64,000 nucleotides of DNA from the NCBI GenBank assembly GCA_027924645.1, contig BSBN01000809.1, forward strand, positions 40,330,001-40,394,000, given 5' to 3'. This DNA comes from Cunninghamia lanceolata. Its lineage: Eukaryota > Streptophyta > Pinopsida > Cupressales > Cupressaceae. Positions within the stretch are counted from its first letter, which is position 1. Each line of letters begins with the position of its first letter. The position numbers and the translations under genes are program-made. Below, piece by piece: positions 12,178-23,384 of the stretch. The notes beneath the pieces are model-generated. The model did no database searches. It had not been told where the DNA came from and saw nothing but the letters and a program-made list of their open reading frames with translations.

Positions 12178-12193
12178 TATCGCTTTTAAATAT

Positions 12194-12572
12194 TAGTTTT
12201 AGGTTTTAAGTGGTGATGGGTTTGGCTTACTGAAACCAGTAAACACAACATACATAGTCCAACCAACGTGATTATTAGTTCGTACCATGGAACTATAGCG
12301 ACCAACTTGTTTTTAACTTCTGGTTTATTTTTGTTGTTTCAGTATATTTAGATCTCTTTGCCAATTAGATTTTGATTGAGCTCAGCCCATTTAGTTTGTT
12401 TCAAGAAAAATAGAAAGATTGATATTACCTTATTTTAGCTTCTCATTGGTAAATTTTCCTTGTGGGGTCTCTCTTCTGTCGAAGTGAACCTGACATCTTG
12501 AATATTCCCAATTTTAACTCTTCTAATGCCTCCATAGGATTTAAACCTAGTGTTCTATTATGATATCTCCAA
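12194..12572. other. Unique sequence between two insertions
   Basis: Sequence separating retroposon B from the copia element. No coding region is evident. It holds a T-rich stretch and no clear repeat. Confidence 0.3.
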
Positions 12573-12577
12573 TGATT

Positions 12578-13178
12578 TGTTGGAAATATTAATCCTCTGT
12601 CAGACATTTATTGCTGACTGCCCCCCGTCAAACCTGGGGATCTCCCGCATCCTCACCCAGCACCGTTGGCCTGCCAGAAATTATTTTGGTAGGTGAATTT
12701 GAATTTGGAATGTTTGAGCGCCCATTTTGCTGGGCATGTAGAAGAGACAAAAGAGAGGGAAAATGCAATGTGCAGATAGGATGGAAGAGAGCGAGCAGAA
12801 AAATGTGTTGATCCTGCAGCAGCAGAGGAATGAGAAGGTTCCAAGAGTGAACAGTAGAAGGAGAATAGCAGAGAGGAATGTTGCAGCAGCAACAGTAGAT
12901 AGCTATGGAGTTCCTGGTAGCTCCGGATATATAGTGTGCAGCTCCAGAGTTTGGGGCAGAGTATAAAAACAGAGCAGCAGCTCTGACTGTAATTTGTAAT
13001 GTGCATTGGAGTTTGAATGTAATCTAGGAAAGAGGAATATATATAAAGTTATATTGCTGTCTCTTCTGTGTCTTTGGTTTCCTGTGTGTTTTGCATTCAT
13101 TTATTGCTGTTCAATACTGCTGAAGCATTCCATCTGAAGAACAGCATTCTGTCCATCTCCCCTATTTTTCTGCCAACA
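12578..13178 (+). repeat. 5' LTR of copia element
   Basis: It starts TGTTGGAAATATTAATCC and ends TTTCTGCCAACA. It carries a TATA box and two copies of an AGCTCCGGA/AGCTCCAGA motif (about 12915 and 12942) that recurs in the internal region. The partner is at 17983-18583. Confidence 0.95.
12962..12969 (+). promoter_or_regulatory. LTR TATA box
   Basis: TATAAAAA lies inside GAGTATAAAAACAGAGC in the 5' LTR, upstream of the PBS at 13181, the expected U3 position. The same sequence is in the 3' LTR near 18367. Confidence 0.6.
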
Positions 13179-13180
13179 AG

Positions 13181-13192
13181 TGGTATCAGAGC
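13181..13192 (+). other. Primer-binding site (initiator tRNA-Met type)
   Basis: TGGTATCAGAGC lies two bases after the 5' LTR. It is the standard plant copia PBS, complementary to the 3' end of initiator tRNA-Met. Confidence 0.9.
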
Positions 13193-15624
13193 CCTATTTT
13201 TCTAGGCAGTCAAGTTTGTGTGGGTGTTCTATAAGCCCTAGTTTTGTCTAGGCATTCATGGCAGGTGGGGACAGCAAGGGATGGTAGCAGCCACCGAGTT
13301 TTGATGGGCAGAACTATGATATTTAGTCTAAGAAGATGAAGACCATTCTAGTTGTGAATGACCTTTGGGATTTGGTCACTAATGGGTTCACTGACATCAT
13401 AGACCCAGCAGCCTATGCAGCCTTAATGAATGCACAAAGAAACCAGTTGAAGGAAACTAGGATGCAAGACGTAAAAGCCCTCAGTCTAGTTGAAGCAGCC
13501 TTGACAGAGGCTATTTTCCCCCGCATTGCAGCAGTAAACTATTCAAAATAGGCTTGGGATATATTGCAGAACAGCTATAAGGGAACTGACAAAGTGAGGT
13601 CAGTCAAGCTCCAGCTGTTTAGAAGAGATTTTGAGATGCTTCAGATGAAGGAGAGTGAGTCTATTTCAGACTTTCACACCAGGGTTTCTACCATGCTGAA
13701 TCAGCTGAGGATAAATGGAGAAACCATGGATGAACAAAGGATTGTTGAGAAAATCCTAAGGTGTCTACCTTCAAGATTTGACCCTATTGTCATAACCATC
13801 AAAGAGACAAAGGATCTGTCCAAGATGACAGTGGATGAGTTGATGGGCTCTCTACAAAGCCATGAGCAGCGGTTGAATAGATCCGCTCCTTCCCTTGAGC
13901 AAGCCTTCAAGGCTCAGACCAATGCAAGAGGTCAGGGAAGAGGAAGAAACAGCAGAGGTAAAGGTCAAAGAGGTAGAGGAAGAAGCAACTCTGAAAGAGG
14001 AGTTTCAAACAGCCAAGAAGAGGCAAGTAGCTCACAGCCAAGCTATCAAGGAATGAAGAAGAACAGCAATTCTAATCAAAGGTACGACAAAAGTAATATT
14101 CACTGCTATTACTGTCATAAATTTGGCCATTATGCTAGTGAGTGTAGAAAAAAACAGCAAGACCATGGAGGCCAAAATGCTAATGTAGCAAATGAGAATA
14201 GGGCTAAAAATGAGAAACAGTCCAAGGTATTTATAGTGTACAACCTTGCTGAGAAGAGCAGCCCTGAAGTCTGGTATTTGGACAGCGGGTGTAGCAACCA
14301 CATGAGTGGTAATGAAAACTTGTTTGCCTCCATTGACAGAAATGTCAAGTCTGAAATCATGATAGGGAACAGCCAAAAGGTTCTTGTCATAGGAAGAGGC
14401 ATTATAACAGTCCTCAGCAAGCAAGGTGAGAAAATGCAGATCTATGATGTCTATTATGCCCCTGGCATAAAGCATAACCTATTGAGCATTGGACAGATGG
14501 TCCAAAACGGTTATAGAATCCTGATGGAAAATGGAGAATGCACTATATTTGATAGAGGAGGCAGCAAGAAGGTCATTGCAGCAGTGCAGATTATGAGAAA
14601 CAGAATGTTTCCCCTGTCACTGACTCCGGTGCCATCTCCGGCGCTCACAGCAGTGGGACAACAAACAGCGTTCAGGACAGTCATCAAAGACCCATCCAAA
14701 CTTTGGCATTTGAGGTATGGGCACTTAAGCTTTTCTGGTTTAAGTTTATTGTCTAGGAAAGGCATGGTTAGAGGGCTACCGAACATTGTAGAGCCTGATG
14801 GAAAATGTGAAGCCTGCATTCTAGGAAAGCAGCATAGACAACCCTTTCAATCAGGGTATTCTAGAAGGGCAAAAGCACCTTTGGAGTTGGTGCATTCAAA
14901 TTTATGTGGCCCTATGAAAACTCCCACATTGGGTGGGAATGTATATTTCATGACCTTCATTGATGATTACAACAAAAAAATATGGATTTATTTCTTGAAA
15001 AACAAATCAGAGGTCTTTCAGAAGTTCAAGGAGTTTAAGGCATCGGCTGAAAAGCAAAGCAGCTGACATATCAAGGCCCTAAGAACAGATAGAGGAGGAG
15101 AGTATGTCTCCAAACAATTTCTGAATTTTTACAAGTATGAAGGCATTCATAAACAGTTCACAACAAGGTACACTCCACAGCAAAATGGAGTTACTGAACA
15201 GAAAAATAGAACCATCACAGAGATAGCAGCAAGCATGCTGAAGGAAAAGGGACTGTCAAATGATTATTGGGGTGAAGCTGTAGCAACTGTGGTCTACCTA
15301 TTGAATAGGTGTCCTACAAAGGTCGTACGTGATCAGATTCCACAAGAGGCGTGGATAAATAGCAAATGGACTGTTGAGCACCTAAGAATTTTTGGGTGTG
15401 TGGTATATGCATTCGTGCCTAAAGAGAAGAGGCAAAAATTTGATGATAAAGGTGAGAAATGTATCTTCACGGGCTATAGTGAAGAATCACAAGCCTACAG
15501 GTTGTTTAATCCCATCACCAAAAAACTTGTGATCAGCAGAGACGTTGAATTCATTGAAAATGAAGCATGGGATGGAACGGTGGACAGCACCACGGGCATT
15601 TCAGTCACAATGCCCCTTGAAGAT

Positions 15625-15960
15625 GAAGAAGCTCCGGAGGACAGCAACTCCGGAGGAGCTACGGAGAGCAGCAGCTCAGGGAGAAACTACCGTAAAGCTC
15701 TAGAATACAGCAGTTCCGGAGATGCTCAGTACAGCAGCTCCGGAGGTAGATAGCAGCATTACAGCTCCGAAGATCAGCAGCTCCGGAGGTCTGCAACTCT
15801 GGAGAATAGCAGCTCCGGAGGACGTTATAACAATAGCTCCAGAGGTTAGTGCAGTAGCTCTGGAGGTCATTAGAACTGCAGCTCCAGAGGTCACAGCAGC
15901 AGCTCCAGAGGTCATCATAACTGTAGCTCTGGAGGTTAGAACAGCAGCAGCTCTGGAGGC
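15625..15960 (+). repeat. AGCTCCGGAGG minisatellite between integrase and RT
   Basis: A degenerate repeat with core AGCTCCGGAGGT (variants AGCTCCAGAGGT, AGCTCTGGAGGT) is spaced mostly every 21-30 bases. The core CTCCGGAG is a perfect palindrome. In the polyprotein frame it codes for Ser/Gly-rich text (SSSGG) until a stop at 15751. It fills the linker between the integrase C-terminus and the RT. Confidence 0.85.
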
Positions 15961-17569
15961 AATTCAGATCCCACAGTCGTATCAATGATCCCACGAAGGA
16001 CAAAGAGTGTGAAGGAGATTTATGACAGCATTTTGCATTGTTTTCTTCTAGTGATCCAATCTACTTTAAAGAAGCTGTGAAAGAAGAGAAATGGTGTAAG
16101 GCCATGGATGAAGAATTAGATGCCATAGTGAGGAATGACACATGGCAGCTAACTGATTTACCCAAGGGTAAACAAGTGATTGGAGTTAAGTGGGTCTATA
16201 AGACCAAGTCTACTGCTGAAGGAAAGATAGAAAGACATAAGGCAAGGCTGGTTGTCAAAGGGTACAAACAACAGCTTGGAAGAGATTATGATGAGCCCTA
16301 TGCACCAGTTGCAAGGCTGGAAACTGTTCGGGCAGTCATAGCAATAGCAACCCAACACAGATGGAAGGTGTTTCAGATGGATGTAAAGTCAGCCTTCTTG
16401 AACGGAGTGCTGAAAGAGGAAGTGTATGTGGAGCAGCCACCTGGCTATGAAGTCCTAGGGCAAGAAGATAAAGTATACAGGCTCCAGAAAGCCATCTATG
16501 GGCTAAAACAAGCACCTAGGGCATGGTACAGCAGGATCGACTCATATTTGTTGAGCAATGGCTTTAGCAAAAGCAGCAATGAGCCCACTCTCTACATCAA
16601 AGCAGCTAAAGGTAAAATTTTGATCGCTGTTTTGTATGTAGATGATCTAATTTTTACTGGAAATAGTGATCTTTTCATTGCTGATTTCAAAGAGGCAATG
16701 AAGAATGAGTTTGAGATGACAGACTTAGGTCTGCTGAAGTTTTTCCTCAGAATTGAGGTCAAGCAAACAGAGCATGGCATATTTATTTTGCAAACTAACT
16801 ATGCCAAACAGATTGTGAAGAGGTTTAAGATGGACAATAGTAAACCTGCCCCTACACCAACAGCCACAGGTCTGAAGTTGAGTAAAGAGGATAGCAGCAG
16901 AGAAGTAAACCCAACCCTCTATAAGAGCATGGTTGGAAGCCTCATGTACTTGACAGCAACTAGGCCTGATTTGATGTATGCTGTAAGCCTGATTTCTAGG
17001 TTCATGGAGAAGCCTAAGGACACACATTGGCAGGCAGGAAAGAGGATCTTGAGGTATGTCAATGGCACAACAGGTTATGGCATTTTGTATGATGTTTCTG
17101 ATGAGTTTAAGTTGGCTGGTTTCACGGACAGTGATTGGGCAGGAAATGTAGATGACCGGAAGAGTACATCCGGCTATGTATTTCACATGGGTTCAGGTGT
17201 GATATCATGGGCATCCAAGAAGCAGCCCATTGTTTCTCTCTCTACAGTAGAAGCTGAGTATATTGCAGCAAATGCAGCAGCTTGTCAGGCTATTTGGCTA
17301 AGGAGAATCCTTGTAGACTTGTATGAGCAGCAAGAAGATGGTACAACCATTCATTGTGACAATGTTTCATCAATAGCCCTGACAAAGAATCCAGTCTTTC
17401 ACAGATGAAGCAAGCACATTGAGATCCGTTATCACTTCATAAGGGAGTTGGTAGAATAAGGAGAGATTGAGTTGCAGTATTACAGATTCGAGCAGCAGCT
17501 CGCTGACATTTTCACAAAAGCATTGCCGAAAGATTCATTTGAATGCCTAAGGGATAGGCTTGGCATAGT

Positions 17570-17915
17570 GGACAGCTCCGGAGGTGTGCAGCCCCGGAAA
17601 GAGGACAGCTACGGAGGTGGGCAGTCCTACAAAGAGGAGAGCTCTGGAGATACATATCCAGAAAGACAGCAGGAGATCTCCAGAGATTCAACTCTGGAAT
17701 GTATGTGCAGCTCCGGAGATGCTCCGGAGATGCAGAAAAGGATCTCTGGAGTTGCAGAGTGTCAGCTCCAGAGATGCTCCGGAGACGCTGAAACAGGAAG
17801 CCAGCTCCAGAGATGCAAACATGGAGCTCCGGAGATGCAGAGGGCAACTCCGGAGATGATGCAGCATGACAGAAAGAGCTCCGGAGATCTGCTCTGGAAA
17901 GGCAAAGGCAAATGT
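17570..17915 (+). repeat. Second AGCTCCGGAGATGC repeat, after RNase H
   Basis: The same palindromic CTCCGGAG core recurs many times between RNase H and the polypurine tract, now in AGCTCCGGAGATGC-type units mixed with CTCCAGAG variants. It is still inside the open frame that ends at 17957, giving an unusual C-terminal tail. Confidence 0.85.
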
Positions 17916-17970
17916 ATATCTCTGGAGACCAATTCCAGAATGAGAATTGCTGGTTGATGTCTGACTTCAG

Positions 17971-17982
17971 ATTAAGGGGGAG
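17971..17982 (+). other. Polypurine tract
   Basis: ATTAAGGGGGAG directly precedes the 3' LTR; the standard plus-strand primer of LTR retrotransposons. Confidence 0.9.
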
Positions 17983-18583
17983 TGTTGGAAATATTAATCC
18001 TCCGTCAGACATTTATTGCTGACTGCCCCCCGTCAGACCTGGGGATCTCCCACATCCTCACCCAGCACCGTTGGCCTGCCAGAAATTATTTTGGTAGGTG
18101 AATTTGAATTTGGAATGTTTGAGCACCCATTTTGCTGGGCATGTAGAAGAGACAAAAGAGAGGGAAAATGCAATGTGCAGATAGGATGAAAGAGAGCGAG
18201 TAGAAGAATGTGTTGATCCTGCAGTAGCAGAGGAATGAGAAGGTTCCAAGAGTGAACAGCAGAAGGAAAATAGCAGAGAGGAATGTTGCAGCAGCAACAG
18301 TAGACAGCTACAGAGTTCCTGGCAGCTCCAGATATACAGTATGCAGCTCCAGAGTTTGGGGCAGAGTATAAAAACAGAGCAGCAGCTCTGACTGTAATTT
18401 GTAATGTGCATTGGAGTTTTAATGTAATCTAGGAAAGAGGAATATATATAAAGTTATATTGCTGTCTCTTCTGTGTCTTTGGTTTCCTATGTGTTTTGCA
18501 TTCTTTTATTGTTGTTCAATACTGCTGAAGCATTCCATCTGAAGAACAGCATTCTGTCCATCTCCCCTATTTTTCTGCCAACA
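17983..18583 (+). repeat. 3' LTR of copia element
   Basis: 601 bp, TG...CA, the same length as the 5' LTR and followed by the TGATT duplication. Confidence 0.95.
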
Positions 18584-20469
18584 TGATTTACATCTCAAGC
18601 ACAATGCATTCAAACTTGATTTCCCAATTAATTTATACCCATGAAAGCCAGAGTAATTTGTCCCCTAATTTCAAGATATATGTAAGCCTAAGAAATTTGT
18701 GCCCTTGTTATTAGATTTACCCAAACGAGTGAAATTGTCTTTTGTTTTTGTGGTCTATTTTTATTCACTATTTATTTTCTTTCTCGAATTTTTTATGTTT
18801 TGTTGTTTCCAATTTATAGCCATGTCTTAGTTTGTTCCCTCTGCAACACACAATTTCTCCCAAGAAATTTTTGGAGTTATTGGCACTAAAACTTTCCAGT
18901 GGACCATCTGAATTGAAACACTATCTATAGTTATCTATAGTTTTCTGTATTTTTTCTTCAAGGCTCTTGGTATCATTTTCCTTAGAAAGATTTATGCAGA
19001 CAGTGGCTACCTTTCCCAAAATGCCAAAAGTTGAACAATTTTTTTGACATGGTACCATAAACTTTTTATGTCCTTAGTTTTGGAATCTTTTGTTATTAGA
19101 GGTCTCATTTCATTTATGTAGATCAGGATATTCTAGAACAAAATAATTGATCTGAAGGTAAATATAACCATAGAAATTAGAACTTTTCTATCCAATCAAG
19201 GGTTTACAAGATCAAATACAGAGAATTTCAAAGACTAAGGATCAATTTTAGAAGCTGCCATTTATTTAGTTTGATTAGAATTTAGGGCAACCTTTACAAA
19301 GAGCTTTCATTATAATAATGCATAATCTTTTTTTCCCCTCACTAAAAAAATAAAGGAATTAATTTGGCTAAATTCTACTCTGTTTGAAGATGAAAAGGAT
19401 AAAACCCAAGGTAGAGTAACAGTAATAAGAAGTTTAAGGTTGTCTTGTTAATTAGAGGCACTCTTGCATAAGGTGCTACTCACTCAAAGTACTCAAAATA
19501 AAGGCTTCCAAGTGTCTCTGTCACGTAAATGCGGTGAATTTTCAGGATCGACCCTGCATCTTCGTAACTAGCATCCTCAGTTCCTTCTGATCTATTACTT
19601 TTATTGTTTATGGAAAATCTAGATTAAAACAATACAACCATCTTTAAAATTATGAATCAGTAAAAGAAAGAGGCAAATTTGCCACTGAAGGTTTTTTCCC
19701 CAAAAAAAATAGCCAAATGTTGAATTAAAAGTACCTAGAAAAAGCTATATTAACTTATAATTTTGCAAAACTTTCACAGTGCTACGTAAAAGTTGCAATA
19801 AAGTCGTTGCAATAAAGTCTATCCTCATGCAAACATAGAGGCAAATTTATTTTGGAAAAGAAAACACAGAACAGTTAAGCTTAAAAAATTCTATCAATTA
19901 TTAGAAAAATAGTATTGAAGTTAATGCTAGTGTTTTGTAGATTTTCATAATGAAACAAAAATTTCAACAAATTTCTTCCTACAGGATAGGCAAATCTGCA
20001 TTAATTTAGCTGATGAACTGAGATAGTTTGGACTAAAACTTCTATCAGTAATGGGAAAATGAACAAGAAATCTCGGTTAAACACACTTCATATCTAAAAA
20101 AGACACAAGAAAACTTGTCAATGGAGCCTAACTTCTGGAAAAGTAATATAACTATGGAAAGACACATCTTCCATTAAGAGATAATCAATAATCAATAATT
20201 GATGCGGATTGTGGCTACAATTGTATTTTCTTGTAAGTTATTACCTGCCACGAACTATTTGCTAAGGAAAAAACCATTCTGCCAGCATATGGCATGAATT
20301 TCACTGCAGTGCAGCCTTGTTACAAACAAAATGTGTAATTTTATAAACTTATTAAATTAAATCATCTAGTTTAAAGAGAGAACTAGGATCACTACAAATT
20401 GAATGAATGATTTGATAAATTTTGTCTTGAAATTCCATCTTCAACTTCAACTAGAACTAGAAAGAACTA
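18584..20469. other. AT-rich intergenic sequence, no recognisable gene
   Basis: About 1.9 kb between two copia elements. No frame resembles a known protein and no clear repeat was found. It may be single-copy host sequence. Confidence 0.35.
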
Positions 20470-20474
20470 AGGTA

Positions 20475-20997
20475 TGAAGGAAAAGGCAGAGGAAAATAAA
20501 AAACATAGAGCTACTACTTTACATTTTACAAAAATCTTTTACACAAAAGACAAAAAAAAAAAACAAAGATTATATATATTAGAGCTGCAGGAAATTCTCA
20601 CAGAGAAAAAAAAGTTATCTTTTCAATAAAAGAGAGCTACTGCTCTTACATTACAAAAACATAGAAAAACAAAGCATTACAGAACTACTGCTCTAAGCAT
20701 AGGAAATAGTACATGCTTCTCTTTTATAAAAATAGAGAAAAAACATTCTCATCTTTCTACGCCCAGCACACAAGTAAAACAACAAACAAAAAACTGGTCT
20801 GAGCCAAACTTAACAGAAAATTCAAATATGGACAAAAGTCTGCCTTTATTCATACGCTGGAGAAGAAGGCCATACCTATGACAACATTCCTTGCAGAAAT
20901 TTATAAGAACAGGACACAAGCAGAGGAAAGAGAGAAGAAGCCAAAAAAACATGAGTTAATTTTATTAAATGGGATGGTTGAGATTACATTTCCAACA
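20475..20997 (-). repeat. 3' LTR of minus-strand copia derivative
   Basis: About 523 bp, TG...CA, aligned along its length with 23385-23906 (shared blocks AGAGCT(A/G)CTGCTCTTAC and CACACAAGTAAAAC). Confidence 0.85.
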
Positions 20998-21122
20998 CTC
21001 CCCCTTAGTCACAACTACTGCCATTTATGATATCCAAACAATCTTTTTGAAACACACAACTTTTTTTCCTAATATCTTTGTAAAAATATTTGAACACTGA
21101 TGATCTTCAGACCTGCAAAAGT

Positions 21123-21455
21123 CTAAAAAATCTTTTCATTGTTGATCAATTTTCTAATGAAATGATATCTTGTAACAATATGCTTATTTCTCTTGTGAAA
21201 AACTCGATTTTTAGACAATTCTATCACCGAATTGTTGTCACAATAAATCTTAGTTGCCTCTTCTTTTTTATACCTTAAATCTTTCAACACTCTTCTCATC
21301 CAAATTGTTGGAAATGATGCTCTATGTTGATTTCCCAAGATGCATCCTTCACCTACTCTTTCAGGTTTTTCAATTAGTGACAAACCCTTTACCATGTTTT
21401 TCCTATGTAGTAGGTTTAGAACTACAAAATTGAGGTGTCCAAATGGTAGATGCAA
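21123..21455 (-). pseudogene. Copia pre-integrase fused to RNase H remnant
   Basis: The minus-strand frame begins with GAG-pre-integrase text (FGHLNFVVLNLLHRKN, then GCILGNQHRASFP). It passes without a break into RNase H text (KIYCDNNSVIELSKN, then HIVTRYHFIRKLI). In intact copia elements about 800 codons of integrase and RT separate these motifs. The frame stays open across the join, which places the deletion breakpoints at about 21300-21320. Confidence 0.8.
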
Positions 21456-22199
21456 AAGACAAATCTCATCTTTTATTCCTTTCTATAAGATTGCTTGAGT
21501 GACTTCTACAACTTTTTCTTGATCCACTTGTGGGTTATTATGGGGTGTGCTTGAGCAAATTCCACCCTCAAATCTAGTTTCAACCTTAGGGGAAACATTC
21601 TATTGTTGGTCATTTGGACTTTTGCAATGAGTTGATTGCTTGGAAATTTGTCTAAAACTATGTATTCTATATTTTTAAAAAATACTCTACAACCCTTTTG
21701 AACAAGCTGCCCAATGCTCAAAAAATTTTGTTTTAAACCTAGAACAAAATAGACATAAAAAATTAACATGGTTCTCTATGTTTCTTTCCCAAGATGCAAC
21801 CTTGACATACACTTTTGGGTTTTTCTATTAGTGGCAAACCCTTTACCATGTTTTTCCTATGTAGTAGGTTTAGACCTCCAAAATTGCAGATGCCAAAGCC
21901 AATTCTCATCTTTTATTTTTGCCTGAAAGACTATTTGAGTGACTGCTACAACTTTTTCTTGATCCACTTGTGGGTTCATTGTGGCATTTTCTTGAGCAAA
22001 TTCCAACTTCAAACTAGTTTCAACCTTAGGGGAAACATTCTATCATTGGTCATTTGGACTTTTGCAATGAGTTGATTGCTTGGAAATTTACCTATAACTA
22101 TACATTCTCTATTTTTATAAAATGCACTATACCCTTTTTGAACAAGTTGTCCAATGCTCATTAAATTGTGTTTTAAACCTAGAACAAAATAGACATCTG
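21337..22199. repeat. Tandem duplication of about 0.45 kb inside the copia derivative
   Basis: The block from CCAAGATGCATCCTTCACCT (about 21337) to CTAGAACAAAATAGACAT (about 21756) recurs at about 21790-22198 with many differences. It covers the pre-integrase and post-protease region, so those motifs occur twice. The copies share AACCCTTTACCATGTTTTTC and TTAGGGGAAACATTCTAT. Confidence 0.85.
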
Positions 22200-22400
22200 A
22201 AATAAACTTTTTTCTCCCCGTACTTGGTTAGAATATTGATGTTTCATTTTCCCATGACTGACACTTTATTGTCATTGCCCAATGTGACATCTAATTTTAC
22301 ATTTTCATCCAAACTTGAAAAAATTTCTAGATTCCATGTCATGTGGTTGCTACAACATGAGTCTAGAAACCGTATATCCTTTTGATTTTTTTGTGCAACA
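21506..22400 (-). pseudogene. Copia protease and post-protease region, broken
   Basis: On the minus strand near 22330-22370 RFLDSCCSNHMTWN is the copia protease motif with DSG changed to DSC. It is followed by LDVTLGNDNKVSVMG. At 21506-21769 GLKQNFLSIGQLVQKG and MTNNRMFPL are the segment leading to pre-integrase. Frameshifts separate the pieces. Confidence 0.75.
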
Positions 22401-22492
22401 TTACATTTTAAAAACATACTACTCTGATTTTAGTTTTTTCTTATAAAGTTTTCATTTTGTCTGCTAAAATCAAATTATTTTTTTTACATTCA

Positions 22493-23305
22493 TTAGAATA
22501 ATAGCCATACTTTTTTGCAATAATAATATTGAACTTGAGATTTGTCATACCTTTGCCCTTGAGATTGATTTTGGATTGGATTTTGACTTAGATTTTTGCT
22601 GCTACTTCTTCCACTTGAGTTTGATGTGCTGGTTCTTCCACCTCCATATGAATTTCTTCCTCTACCTCTGAAATTGGATCTTCTCCCGTCTCTACCATGA
22701 CTGATTGAAACTTGTGTTTTGAAAACATGCTCCAAAGATGAGTTGGTTGACCTGTTTAGCCTATGAAGCTCATCAACTGAAAAATTGTGAGAGATTCTTT
22801 ATCTCTTCTATAACCTTTGTAGGTAAATTTCTTAAAATCTTTTCAACTATTCTCTTATCTTCAATAGTCTCACCATGAGATCTGATTTGATTAACCAATC
22901 CAATAATTTGGGTGAAAAATGAATCTACTGATTTAGAATCCTTTGTTTATATTGTTTCAAAATTCCTTCTTAACATTTGTAAATTAGCTGTTTCAACTTT
23001 GTCATTCCTTGGTATGCTATTTGGAGGATATCCCATGCTTGTTTTAACTGTTGCTGCTGCAAACCTTGGAATAATACTCTCATACATTGCTTGGAAGATG
23101 TAGAAAAGAATTTTTTAGTCATTTTTTTTATTATGTGGGAGTAAATATTTCTCTACTTGAGATAGAGAGCATTGTATGTTGCTGCATCAGTGGATTTTGG
23201 AAAACCATTCTCTACAAAATCCAATAAAGCCTCCATTATGATTGCCCAATAATCATAGTTTTTCGATTGAACTAAGGGATTTGAAGATTTGTTAAAAGCT
23301 GCCAT
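22493..23305 (-). pseudogene. Copia gag, broken
   Basis: An ATG near 23305 (minus) opens MAAFNKSSNPLVQSKNYDYW, the usual start of plant copia UBN2 gag (bait motif Y-x-x-W). The frame is then broken by stops, with AWDIL-like text further on. The C-terminal part at 22493-22735 is Arg/Gly-rich (RSNFRGRGRNSYGGG) and ends in a partial zinc knuckle, YYYCKK, whose first Cys is lost. Confidence 0.75.
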
Positions 23306-23384
23306 TGTTGATTTTGAATACCTTGACTCCTTGAAAAACTTTGCTTAAAAACTTTTAGCTTGATAATTTGACTCTAATACTAGA

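Larger units (their letters stand above)
13258..17957 (+). pseudogene. Copia gag-pol polyprotein, broken
   Basis: The ATG at 13258 opens MAGGDSKGW. One frame runs to 15753 and a second (shifted) from about 16038 to 17957. Gag includes the UBN2-like region and the knuckle CYYCHKFGHYASEC (14101-14145). Protease motif is WYLDSGCSNHMSG (about 14270). Pre-integrase is LWHLRYGHL...CEACILGKQHR. Integrase has RTDRGGEY and NGVTEQKNRT, but the first catalytic Asp (HSDLCGP) reads HSNLCGP at about 14895. RT has YVDDLIFTG (about 16640) and RNase H DSDWAG (about 17130). In-frame stops: TAG 13285, TAG 13324, TAG 13549, TGA 15064, TAG 15751, TGA 17406, TAA 17457. Further stops lie in the 15754-15960 repeat, and a 1-nt shift occurs near 16000-16038. 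Most stops can be explained by C-to-T or G-to-A changes. The product cannot be made intact. Confidence 0.92.
12578..18583 (+). mobile_element. Full-length Ty1/copia LTR retrotransposon
   Basis: This is a complete 6,006-bp element with TG...CA LTRs of 601 bp each and a perfect 5-bp target duplication TGATT (12573-12577 and 18584-18588). It has a tRNA-iMet-type primer-binding site, a polypurine tract and the copia order gag, protease, integrase, reverse transcriptase, RNase H. By hand comparison the LTRs differ at roughly 20 positions, mostly transitions, so the insertion is the youngest large copia here but not new. The polyprotein is disabled (see the gag-pol entry). The structure would allow mobilisation in trans, because LTRs, PBS and PPT look intact. 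Confidence 0.95.

Noticed and set aside
14032..14475. Long minus-strand open stretch (147 codons)
   Set aside because: It is antisense to clear copia gag and protease coding sequence.
15625..15960. Regularly spaced repeat considered as a CRISPR-like array
   Set aside because: Units are short, degenerate and inside a retrotransposon reading frame; spacers are not unique and the genome is eukaryotic.
15659..16003. Cys/Ser-rich minus-strand frame of 114 codons
   Set aside because: It is antisense translation of the CTCCGGAG minisatellite, so the Cys and Ser pattern comes from the repeat.
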